Of a DNA stretch of 49,499 nucleotides, positions 1-7,531 are shown piece after piece. Positions within the stretch are counted from its first letter, which is position 1; each line of letters opens with the position of its first letter. The position numbers and the translations under genes were made by a program. Location of the stretch: contig CAIJGS010000001.1 in NCBI GenBank assembly GCA_903820285.1, positions 1 through 49,499 of the forward strand. Direction: 5' to 3'. Source of the stretch: an uncultured Verrucomicrobia subdivision 3 bacterium (lineage in GTDB: Bacteria > Verrucomicrobiota > Verrucomicrobiia > Limisphaerales > UBA11358). Below the pieces are notes generated by a model. The model was not told the origin of the DNA. It did no database searches and saw nothing but the letters and a program-made list of their open reading frames with translations.

Positions 1-1
1 C

Positions 2-100
2 AGTTATAAAACCGCGAACCACTATGTCGTGGTGCTGGATGTCACCGGTCCCGCCGGCACCTCCCGCCGCTCCAAGGTTTGGGATGTGGCGGTGAAATGA
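2..100 (+). CDS. C-terminal end of an unidentified protein (truncated by window edge)
   Basis: An open frame enters from the left edge and ends at TGA 98-100, giving 32 residues with alternating hydrophobic residues (NHYVVVLDV) that suggest a final beta-rich domain. The start lies outside the window. I do not recognise the family, so no function is assigned. It is followed directly by a repeat-bearing intergenic stretch. Confidence 0.5.
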   Translation, partial: SYKTANHYVVVLDVTGPAGTSRRSKVWDVAVK

Positions 101-151
101 GGTTATGACTCTTTCTCAAAAGCGTGTTTCCGAGGGGCATCAGTTAGTGTT

Positions 152-314
152 TCGACTGCCCTCATCCCGGCCTTCTCCCCCAGGAGAAGGAGAAACGGTT
201 GCCGTCTCTTTAGCGAATCAAGTTGCTGGATTGGTCAGGCTGATGGATGAATACACAATGGTGTGCCAGGGAAAATCCCTCTACTTGGGGGAGAGGGTTG
301 GGTGAGGCGAGCGT
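152..314 (+). repeat. Interspersed palindromic repeat, family 1, copy 1
   Basis: A unit of about 163 bp with inverted ends: a left end CTCATCCCGGCCTTCTCCCC and a right end that is roughly its reverse complement (GGGGGAGAGGGTTGGGTGAG then GCGAGCG). The centre contains GTTGCC, GAATCAAG and CTGGATTGGTC, which recur in copies at 1719-1884 and, inverted, 34965-35132. No transposase is present, so it looks like a REP/MITE-type element. It fills most of the gap before the GH28 gene. Confidence 0.8.
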
Positions 315-356
315 CCTACACTTATTCAATCTCCGCCCCAATTTTAAATCCGCACA

Positions 357-1658
357 ATGAACTTTAAAAAACTCCTCCCCCTCGGGGCCATCCTCGCGCT
401 GACGCTTTCCCTGCCGGCCGCCACACTGAACGTCCTCGATTTTGGTGCCCGGGGCGATGGCACCACCGTGGATACCGCCGCCATCCAGCGCACCATTGAT
501 GCTGCCACCCAGACCGGCGCGCAGGTACTCATTCCCGCCGGTCACCAATTTCTCATCGGCACGCTGGAGCTGAAAGGGGGCATTGATTTTCATCTTGCGG
601 GCGAACTGGTCATCAGCACCAATCGCGCCGATTATTCCGGCGATGGCGTCATCACCGCTTCCAATGCGCCCGACCTCCACATCACCGGCTCCGGCCTCAT
701 TAGTGGTCGTTCGCTCGCCTTCATGACCAATTACGACGCCCCGAACGAATGGTGGCTCTTCCAGGAATGGCGACCCAAAATGTTTGTGCTCACCAGTTGC
801 ACCAATCTCGTGGTGCGCGATATCACCTTTGGCGATGCCCCGTTCTGGGGGCTCCACATGCTCGGCTGCGAAAACGTACTCGTGGATAACGTCACCGTCA
901 GCAACCGCCTTGACGTGCCGAACGACGACGGCATCGATCCCGACCACTGCCGCCATGTGGAAATCCGCAACTGCCACCTCACCTGCGGCGATGACGCCAT
1001 CGTGGTGAAAAGCACCCGGCAGACGAATGATTTTGGCCCCTGTGCCGACATCCATGTGCACGACTGTGTGATTCGCACGCAGGACGCCGGCCTGAAGATT
1101 GGCACCGAAACCACGGGCGACATCCACGATGTCCTCTTTGAACACTGCCAGATTATTTCGAGCAGCCGCGGTTTGTGCATCCAGTTGCGCGATGAGGGCG
1201 ACATCGGCAATGTTACGTTCCGTGATATTCAATTTCTTTCCCGCTACCACAGCGATCCCTGGTGGGGCCGGGGCGAAGCCATCTCCTTTACCGCCCTGCC
1301 GCGCAACGCGCAAACCAAGCTGGGCCACCTGCACGATGTGCTTGTGCAAAACGTCACCGGCCGCGCCGAAAATAGCATCCGCGTGAATGGCACTGAAGGA
1401 AGCCATATCACGAACGTGCGGTTGGAGAATGTGAATGTCACCTTCGGTCGCTGGACCAAATATCCCGGCGGCGTTTTTGATAATCGTCCCACCAAGGTGC
1501 TGACTCCGGTTGAATCGTGCGCGAATCCCGCCTTCAGTCTACGTTGGGTGGATGGCGTGACGATGAAAAATTGCCACGCGAAATGGGAGCCGGACAGTCC
1601 CGCCTACCTGGCCGGACAAATCGCCAGCGAGCACGTTACGGATCTGAAGTCGGAGTGA
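357..1658 (+). CDS. Secreted glycoside hydrolase family 28 (polygalacturonase-like) protein
   Basis: 433 aa. Residues 1-22 are a Sec signal peptide (Lys pair, hydrophobic core, LPAA cleavage region). The mature start NVLDFGARGDG is the usual opening of the right-handed beta-helix of GH28 and pectate-lyase-fold enzymes. The acidic catalytic motifs are present: NDDGID at 189-194 (family NTD) and GDDA at 211-214 (family GDD). Two other family motifs are altered: the expected Gly-His pair is replaced by DAG near 243-245, and the RIK-like site reads IQL near 275-277. GH28 proteins cleave polygalacturonan or related pectic backbones outside the cytoplasm, but the altered subsites leave the exact substrate open. 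The gene stands alone between two direct family-1 repeats. No clear ribosome binding site is seen; the start is the ATG that gives the intact signal peptide. Confidence 0.88.
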   Translation: MNFKKLLPLGAILALTLSLPAATLNVLDFGARGDGTTVDTAAIQRTIDAATQTGAQVLIPAGHQFLIGTLELKGGIDFHLAGELVISTNRADYSGDGVITASNAPDLHITGSGLISGRSLAFMTNYDAPNEWWLFQEWRPKMFVLTSCTNLVVRDITFGDAPFWGLHMLGCENVLVDNVTVSNRLDVPNDDGIDPDHCRHVEIRNCHLTCGDDAIVVKSTRQTNDFGPCADIHVHDCVIRTQDAGLKIGTETTGDIHDVLFEHCQIISSSRGLCIQLRDEGDIGNVTFRDIQFLSRYHSDPWWGRGEAISFTALPRNAQTKLGHLHDVLVQNVTGRAENSIRVNGTEGSHITNVRLENVNVTFGRWTKYPGGVFDNRPTKVLTPVESCANPAFSLRWVDGVTMKNCHAKWEPDSPAYLAGQIASEHVTDLKSE

Positions 1659-1718
1659 GAATGCAATTTATTTTGCAGCGAACGGCCAAGTGTTGCAAAG
1701 CGTCTGATAATATAGTTT

Positions 1719-1884
1719 AACGCTCGCCCTCATCCCGGCCTTCTCCCCCGGGGAGAAGGAGAAATGGTTGCCGTTAATTTTGCGAATCAAGCCGCTGGAT
1801 TGGTCGGACGGATGGCCGAGTTCAATAAAAGTGTGACGGCGAAAAGCCCTCTCCCGGGGGAGAGGGTTGGGTGAGGGCGAGCGT
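1719..1884 (+). repeat. Interspersed palindromic repeat, family 1, copy 2
   Basis: Same orientation and core as the copy at 152-314. The ends are the cleanest of the three: CGCTCGCCCTCATCCCGGCC on the left and GTTGGGTGAGGGCGAGCG on the right, an inverted pair. It starts about 60 bp after the GH28 stop and ends about 33 bp from the stop of the convergent nuclease gene, so the GH28 gene is bracketed by direct copies. Confidence 0.85.
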
Positions 1885-1916
1885 CATCCAAACGATTTCC
1901 GCAAATCTCTTATCGT

Positions 1917-3194
1917 TCACTTCGCCGGCAGCACTTTGATCTGGTTGGGCGTTTCCAAAATCATTTCCGGGCGTTTGTGATATTCGGAGATGCTGCCGTT
2001 CAGCTCGACGTTTTGATTCGTGAGCTTCGACAAATCGCCGAACAGGGCGGTATTGGCGTCGAAAATGACGGCGGTGAAGGCGTTGCCCGGCGCAGGTTTG
2101 TCCAAGCTGATGATCGTTATGGTCGGGCGCACGCTCACCGACACCACTTTCCCGGTGACCGTCATGGTCTCGTCGTAGAAATTGGCGGCTTCGGCGGTGC
2201 CGATGACATGTTTTACGGCACTGGCGGGGGCCAGGTTGGTATATTCAGCGGCGAGTAACGCCGGTTGGCTAAACTTCAGATAATGTTCAATTTCATCCGC
2301 GAGCCTGTAACCGGCCAGAGCGGCCTGACGTTCCGCCACGGCCTTGGCGGTTTTGGTATAATTTTCCGGCAACCGCGGCGCGGCATCCGCGCTGGTGCTG
2401 CCTTGCAGTTTGCCGTCCAGATAGCCGACCTTGATCGCCAGTTCACGGCTCTCGAGACTCCAATCCACTGGCGTGGTGTGCTGGGTGAGCTCCGGCAAGG
2501 CCTTGCGCGGAAACCGGGCATCCAGTTTTACAGCATACTTCCATTGCGTCTGCGTATCCGCGGTGCTGCCGAGCAAGCCGTCCCACAGGCCGTGCAAGCG
2601 CACGCCCTGCTGCCGGTTCTGGGCCGCCGTGGTGGGGTTCACATAAATGTCATTCCCGCCGCGATCACCTTTCGGGTAGGTGTCGTTGAAGAGTGATTCG
2701 CAATGCAGGGGCTGGTGCATATCGCCAACCAGATGCACGAGGTAAGAAAGCATGGCGCCGCGCAATTCCGGGTTCGCATTGGTGTCGCTCAGCGCCTGTT
2801 CGGCCTGGGCAATGCCGTAAAGCACATTGTTGGTGGGCGAGGCGTCCGGTTCGAAGGTAAATGCGGGCGGGCGGATGGGATAGTCCACGAAGTGCCAGTT
2901 GGGATGGTCATAGATGTCGCCGCTGTTGCGGATTTCATCCGGCCAGTTGCTGGCGCGCATCACAATGTAGGTGGCCAAATCCAGATTGGGATTCGGGTGG
3001 TAGGCTTTCTTCCAGTCGGCAAATTCGGGATGGCCCTTGAGCACGTCGATCACCTGGGCCTTGAGCTCCGGTGAAAGCTGTCTAAATCCTTCGGCGGCAA
3101 TAACCATGTGGCCGGCACTGCCCCAGGCAAACGCGTTGTGTTGGACGAGTCCCAGGCCGATGACGGCACAAACTGTGAAAATACACCTTCTCAT
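1917..3194 (-). CDS. S1/P1-type zinc-dependent nuclease with C-terminal OB-like domain
   Basis: From ATG 3194 the protein is 425 aa. The first 23 residues are a signal peptide, leaving a mature protein that begins WGSAGH, the N-terminal Trp-first start typical of S1/P1 nucleases, whose Trp helps bind zinc. Other metal-binding family motifs follow in order: DHPNWHFVDY, HLVGDMHQPLH, GDRGGND and LHGLWD. The last ~85 residues form a separate beta-rich domain (VTGKVVSV ... TAVIFD ... RPEMILE) resembling OB-like nucleic-acid-binding modules attached to such enzymes. The expected role is extracellular or periplasmic degradation of single-stranded DNA/RNA for nutrient recovery. An in-frame GTG at 3215 would add seven residues ahead of the signal peptide and is less likely. 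The gene appears monocistronic. Confidence 0.88.
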   Translation of the reverse strand: MRRCIFTVCAVIGLGLVQHNAFAWGSAGHMVIAAEGFRQLSPELKAQVIDVLKGHPEFADWKKAYHPNPNLDLATYIVMRASNWPDEIRNSGDIYDHPNWHFVDYPIRPPAFTFEPDASPTNNVLYGIAQAEQALSDTNANPELRGAMLSYLVHLVGDMHQPLHCESLFNDTYPKGDRGGNDIYVNPTTAAQNRQQGVRLHGLWDGLLGSTADTQTQWKYAVKLDARFPRKALPELTQHTTPVDWSLESRELAIKVGYLDGKLQGSTSADAAPRLPENYTKTAKAVAERQAALAGYRLADEIEHYLKFSQPALLAAEYTNLAPASAVKHVIGTAEAANFYDETMTVTGKVVSVSVRPTITIISLDKPAPGNAFTAVIFDANTALFGDLSKLTNQNVELNGSISEYHKRPEMILETPNQIKVLPAK

Positions 3195-3777
3195 CTGAAT
3201 ACTTCTAGCTGACACCGTCCGTTCCGCAATGAAAAAAGCAGGCCCGGCGCGGCGGGGGAGACAAAAACCGGGCGCGATACCAATATCACAATATCACGTA
3301 GGGGCCCAAATTCGATAAATCGGGGCGATAATGGCACAGCGGCTGGCCGATGGCATAATTGGAATGGCACAAAACCATGGGCCGACTCCTTTACGGAACC
3401 AATGCAGGTGGCAAATAAAGTTGCCATTGCCAGTGCTGACATGATCGTTCGCCATGAGGAAAGACCAGAGGACTGGACGCTGGCGCGATTGCCATGGCAT
3501 CCGTATGTGCAAAGCGTTCTGGAGTTCGCCCAGTCCTCGGTGCATTGTCTTCATGAGCTACCTGGTTCATTTCAAATCTCAAATTTGAAAATGAAATCGG
3601 CCTCCCCCCATACGCGTATTTCACGGTTAATCAGCTTTTTTTGCGGTTTGCCGGGTTTTTGCCTCAAACCGGGGGTGAAAACCGGGGTGGGGACCGCAAA
3701 TTCCGCCATTTAGGTTTGTAAAAGATCGGGTTTTCTGCAACTTTTCCCGGCCCCGGTTGTTCAACCTGAACCAACAA
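3195..3777. other. Gene-free stretch before the gspE operon
   Basis: About 580 bases with no credible gene; short open frames on both strands lack family features and codon signal. It must hold the promoters of the divergent nuclease and secretion operons. The only clear structure is an AT-rich hairpin at 3567-3595. A TGGCAA...TTGCC pair near 3409-3425 resembles a sigma-54 site but has the wrong spacing. Confidence 0.5.
3567..3595. repeat. Short AT-rich palindrome (AAATTT type)
   Basis: TTCATTTCAAAT, a four-base loop, then AATTTGAAAATGAA: imperfect arms of about 12 bases. A related, cleaner palindrome lies at 30071-30093, suggesting a small recurring element. Confidence 0.5.
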
Positions 3778-5538
3778 ATGGGATTTAACTCAGTCAAACA
3801 GCTCGTTGCGACGGTGGCGGAAGCGCCCCCGGCGCAATTCGACGATTGGCGCAAGACTTGGCGGACGGCCGCCGATGGCGGCTCCACGGAGTCGTTTCTT
3901 ACCTTTATCGCCCGCGAGCGCGGGATTTCCGAAGAGGTGTTCATGCAACGGCTGGCGGCTCAACTGGGCTGGCCGTTTCTGGATCTGCCCAAGCTGACGG
4001 TCCCGGGCGAGGTCCGCAAAAAGATTTCCACGAAGATCGCCTTCCAATATTCCGTTCTGCCGGTGGGGATTAACGACGGGGTTCTGCAATTGGTGGCCAG
4101 TGATCCCTTTGACTCGGCGATGATGAATGCGGTGCGGTTTGATGCGCGCATGCCGGTGAGTTTTGCGCTGGCGACGCGCGCGGAGATCGAGAAGGCGCTG
4201 AAGAAGTACTACGGTGTCGGCGCCGAAACGCTCGATGAAATGGGCGAGGACGAGCCGATGGACCTGGAAATCGCCAACGACAAGGAAATTACCGAGGGCG
4301 ACCAGGAGGCGAGCGTGATCAAGTTCGTGAACCAGATCATCTGGGAAGCGTTCAAGGATCGCGCCACGGACATTCATTTTGAGCCGCAGGAAGACGAGTT
4401 GCGCATCCGCAACCGGATTGACGGCATTTTGCACCAGATTCCGCTGCCGCCCACGCTGAAGCGGTTTCAGGCGGCGATCATCTCGCGTATCAAGGTGATG
4501 AGCGGGATGAACATCTCGGAAAAACGCCTGCCGCAGGACGGTCGTATTAACGTGCGCATCAAGGGCGAGGAAATTGACATCCGCGTTTCGACGGTGCCGA
4601 CGGTGTACGGCGAAAGCGTGTCGCTGCGCTTGCTGACGCGCGGCAAGATTTTCCTGAGCCTGGAAAAGCTGGGTTTCTCCCCGCACGAAGAGGCGGCGAT
4701 CCGCGACATCATCATCAAGCCGCACGGCATTTTCCTGGTGACGGGGCCGACGGGGTCGGGCAAGTCCACCTCGTTGTACGCGTTTTTGAGCGCGATCAAC
4801 TCGGTACACAAGCGCATTATCACGGTTGAGGAACCGGTGGAATATGAATTGAAGGGCATCAACCAGATCGCGGTGCGGCCGGAGATCGGGCTGACGTTCG
4901 CGATGGGGTTGCGCCACATTTTGCGGCAGGACCCGAACGTGGTGATGGTCGGGGAAATTCGCGATCAAGAGACGGCGGAAATCGCCATTCGCGCATCGCT
5001 GACGGGTCACTTGGTGTTCAGCACGCTGCACACGAATGACGCGCCGAGCGCGTTCACCCGTCTGATTGACATGGGGATTGAACCGTTCCTCGTGGCGTCC
5101 TCGGTGGAAGCGGTGCAGGCGCAACGGTTGATCCGGACGATTTGTTCGCATTGCAAGACGGAGCAGGTGGTGGACCGCAATTATCTGCGGCGCATCGGGT
5201 TTCCCGAGGCGGATATCGAGACGGCCAAGTTCTGGCATGGCGCGGGTTGCGAGCATTGCCGGCAGCAGGGCTATCAGGGCCGCAAAGGGATTTACGAATT
5301 GCTGCTGGTCACGGAAACGCTGCGGCCGCTGATCATGAATCGCGCGCCGGCCTCGACGATTGCGGCCCGCGCGATGGAAGCCGGCATGCGCACGCTGCGG
5401 ACGGACGGTTGGACGAAGGTGAAGAACGGCGTGACCACCATTGAAGAAGTCCTGCGCGTGACGCAGATCGAGGAGCACATGGAAGCCTTGAACGAAGGCG
5501 AGCGCACCCAGATTCTGGCGCGCATGCAAACCCCGTGA
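3778..5538 (+). CDS. gspE: GspE/PilB-type secretion ATPase
   Basis: 586 aa from ATG 3778 (a TTG at 3757 would add seven residues). This is the cytoplasmic hexameric ATPase that powers pseudopilus assembly in type II secretion and type IV pilus systems. In order: an N-terminal MshEN/GspE-N-like region (to ~150), the N2 domain (ATDIHFEP), Walker A GPTGSGKS (about 322-330), the Asp box/Walker B region (NVVMVGEIRD), the His box (TGHLVFSTLHTNDA), and a C-terminal tetracysteine zinc site (CSHC ... CEHC) as in GspE and PilB. Full family length. It leads an operon with the next three genes; the next start is 32 bases downstream. Gene content alone cannot decide between type II secretion and a pilus. 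Confidence 0.93.
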   Translation: MGFNSVKQLVATVAEAPPAQFDDWRKTWRTAADGGSTESFLTFIARERGISEEVFMQRLAAQLGWPFLDLPKLTVPGEVRKKISTKIAFQYSVLPVGINDGVLQLVASDPFDSAMMNAVRFDARMPVSFALATRAEIEKALKKYYGVGAETLDEMGEDEPMDLEIANDKEITEGDQEASVIKFVNQIIWEAFKDRATDIHFEPQEDELRIRNRIDGILHQIPLPPTLKRFQAAIISRIKVMSGMNISEKRLPQDGRINVRIKGEEIDIRVSTVPTVYGESVSLRLLTRGKIFLSLEKLGFSPHEEAAIRDIIIKPHGIFLVTGPTGSGKSTSLYAFLSAINSVHKRIITVEEPVEYELKGINQIAVRPEIGLTFAMGLRHILRQDPNVVMVGEIRDQETAEIAIRASLTGHLVFSTLHTNDAPSAFTRLIDMGIEPFLVASSVEAVQAQRLIRTICSHCKTEQVVDRNYLRRIGFPEADIETAKFWHGAGCEHCRQQGYQGRKGIYELLLVTETLRPLIMNRAPASTIAARAMEAGMRTLRTDGWTKVKNGVTTIEEVLRVTQIEEHMEALNEGERTQILARMQTP

Positions 5539-5570
5539 AGAATCTCCCTTTCATAACCGATTAAACGATC

Positions 5571-6971
5571 ATGGCCCGCTGGAATACCTGCAATCTGTTG
5601 CACTTAGCGCCCGATGCCAAACGACTGTGGCAGTTCGACGCGAAGGGTGGCGGTTTTGTGCTGGGCCGCGAGCAGCGCGTGCCGTACGCCGAACCGGTGC
5701 CGTACAAGTTCGTCGCCAAATCCTGGACCTCGCTCTGGCAGCCGAAGCTGAACGTGGCGTGGCTGCCGGCCGAAGATGTTTTTCTGCGGGTGATCGAACT
5801 GCCCGTCAGCAACGCGGATGAAATGGTGGCGATGGTGGAGTTGCAGTTGGAAAAACTTTCGCCGATTCCGGTCGCACAAATCGTCTGGACGATGCAATTG
5901 TTCCCGCGCATTGCCAGCGTGGAGGCGGGCGCGGAAAATTTGCAGACCGTGGTGGTGGTGATCGTGCCGCGCCAGGTGGTGGAGGAATATTTAGGCAAGC
6001 TGGAGAGCGACGGATTTCAGGCGGACCGCCTGGAGGTGGCGCTGCTGGACCAGTTGGAAGCCGTGGAAGTGAAGGAAGACGGCGCGTGGGTGTTTCCGCA
6101 ATCGGTGGGCGGGCAGAACGCCGCGTTGCTGGGCTGGTGGACGGGTGGTGCCTTGCGCAATCTGAGCATTTTGACGCTGCTGCCGACGGGTGATGCCGTC
6201 GCGGAGCTGAAGCAGCAGATTGCGCTAATTTCGTGGGCGGGTGAACTGGAAGGCTGGCTGACGGGAACCGTCCGCTGGCATCTGGTGGCGGATCCGGTGG
6301 TGGCGGCGGAATGGGAAAATGGTTTACGAAGTGCCATCGGCGAATCCGTGCAGGTGACGGCACCGGCGGCGCCGGTGGAATTGGCGGCCCGCACGGCCAA
6401 ACGCGCGGTGGCCGGCAACAAAGCGAGTCTGATGCCGGCGGAATTTGCCGTGCGCTACCGGCAGCAATTCATTGACCGCCTCTGGTTGCGCGGCCTGTTT
6501 TATGCCGGGCTGGCCTATGTGGCCGGCGTGCTGATTTATTTTGCCTGTGCCGGGGTGGCGGCCTATCAGACGACCAATCAGGAAGCCAAAGTGGCCGCCA
6601 TGAGCGGCAGCTACACCAATGCGCTGCAATTGCGGGCGCGGTATGACGTGCTGAAAGAGCGCGAGGATTTGAAGTTTGCGGCGCTGGACTGCTGGCGGCT
6701 GCTGGCGGACAAGCTGCCGGAAGGACTGTCCATCCAACGGTTCAATTTTGCCGACGGGCAGACCCTGACGCTCAGCGGCACGGTGCCAGCCACGGACATT
6801 ACCAAGATCATTGATTTTGAAAAGGACCTCCGCAAGGCCACGCTGGACGGGCGGATCATGTTCAATCCCCAGAGCAAGACCACGGATCAATTGCACTGGA
6901 ACGAGCATGGCGATGCCGACTACTGGAGTTTCGGGGTGGAACTGCTGCAAAACGCGGAGGAAACGAAATGA
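5571..6971 (+). CDS. GspL/PilM-PilN-like inner-membrane assembly platform protein
   Basis: 466 aa. Residues 1-300 form a cytoplasmic region compatible with the actin-like fold of PilM/GspL (early FLRVIELPVSNADEM, like the PilM segment contacting the ATPase side). One transmembrane helix follows at about 307-330, then a periplasmic part with a short coiled region and a ferredoxin-like ending (LSIQRFNFADGQTLTLSGTV) typical of PilN and the GspL C-terminus. It therefore looks like PilM and PilN joined in one chain, which is the normal GspL design. Its position between the ATPase and the PilO/GspM-like gene supports this. The stop overlaps the next start by four bases (ATGA), so translation is probably coupled. 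Identification rests on architecture and context more than on strong motifs. Confidence 0.72.
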   Translation: MARWNTCNLLHLAPDAKRLWQFDAKGGGFVLGREQRVPYAEPVPYKFVAKSWTSLWQPKLNVAWLPAEDVFLRVIELPVSNADEMVAMVELQLEKLSPIPVAQIVWTMQLFPRIASVEAGAENLQTVVVVIVPRQVVEEYLGKLESDGFQADRLEVALLDQLEAVEVKEDGAWVFPQSVGGQNAALLGWWTGGALRNLSILTLLPTGDAVAELKQQIALISWAGELEGWLTGTVRWHLVADPVVAAEWENGLRSAIGESVQVTAPAAPVELAARTAKRAVAGNKASLMPAEFAVRYRQQFIDRLWLRGLFYAGLAYVAGVLIYFACAGVAAYQTTNQEAKVAAMSGSYTNALQLRARYDVLKEREDLKFAALDCWRLLADKLPEGLSIQRFNFADGQTLTLSGTVPATDITKIIDFEKDLRKATLDGRIMFNPQSKTTDQLHWNEHGDADYWSFGVELLQNAEETK

Positions 6972-7531
6972 AAAAGTATTTCGAACAGCTCCGGCCGCTG
7001 GAACGCCGCCTGCTCGTAGGCGTGCTGGTGGTGTTGTTTCTGGTGTTGAACCTGGTGTTTGTCTGGCCGCACTTCGGGGACTGGGACATGTATTCGCGCC
7101 GGAGCCTCGCGGCGGAAAACAAGCTGAAGCTGTATCAGACAGCCATCAATATTTCGTCCAGCTACACCAAGCTGGTGAAGAACATGGAAAATCAGGGCGA
7201 ATCCGTGGCGCCGGAAGACCAGGCCAGCGATTTTCTGCGCCTGATCAACGCGCAGTCGGCGCAAAGCGGTGTGGGCATTGTGACCACCTCCCGCCAGATC
7301 ACGCATACGAACCAGTTTTTTGTCGAGCAGATCGAAAACATCACCGTGAGTTCCACGGATGACCAGCTGGTGGATTTCCTCTACAAGCTGGGCTCGGGCG
7401 GCTCCATGATTCGCGTGCGTGATCTGGAACTGCAGCTTGCCAATCCGCCGCAAAAGCTCAACGGCAACATCAAGCTCGTGGCGAGCTACCAGAAAGCCGC
7501 CCCCAAAACTTCAACCGCAAAGTCAAAATGA
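6968..7531 (+). CDS. PilO/GspM-like pseudopilus assembly protein
   Basis: 187 aa: a short basic N-terminus with LERR, one transmembrane helix (about 15-35, LLVGVLVVLFLVLNLVFVW), a helical stretch, then a periplasmic alpha/beta region (VDFLYKLGSGGSMIRVRDL) of the kind seen in PilO and GspM. Such proteins pair with PilN/GspL in the inner membrane to link the ATPase to the secretin. It overlaps the preceding gene by ATGA and the secretin gene by ATGA, which ties all three to one transcript. Confidence 0.75.
   Translation: MKKYFEQLRPLERRLLVGVLVVLFLVLNLVFVWPHFGDWDMYSRRSLAAENKLKLYQTAINISSSYTKLVKNMENQGESVAPEDQASDFLRLINAQSAQSGVGIVTTSRQITHTNQFFVEQIENITVSSTDDQLVDFLYKLGSGGSMIRVRDLELQLANPPQKLNGNIKLVASYQKAAPKTSTAKSK

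Noticed and set aside
1517-1720. 67-codon open frame overlapping the end of the GH28 gene
   Set aside because: Out-of-frame shadow continuing into intergenic DNA, no supporting features.
3409-3425. Sigma-54-like TGGCAA...TTGCC before the gspE operon
   Set aside because: The GG and GC are 11 bases apart instead of 10, and the site lies ~350 bases from the gene.
3216-3554. Several 60-100 codon open frames between the nuclease and gspE genes
   Set aside because: Mutually overlapping on both strands, no start signals, no domain features.
3790-5529. 579-codon open frame on the minus strand opposite gspE
   Set aside because: Shadow of a GC-rich gene: Arg/His-rich translation without domains, entirely opposite a clear GspE.
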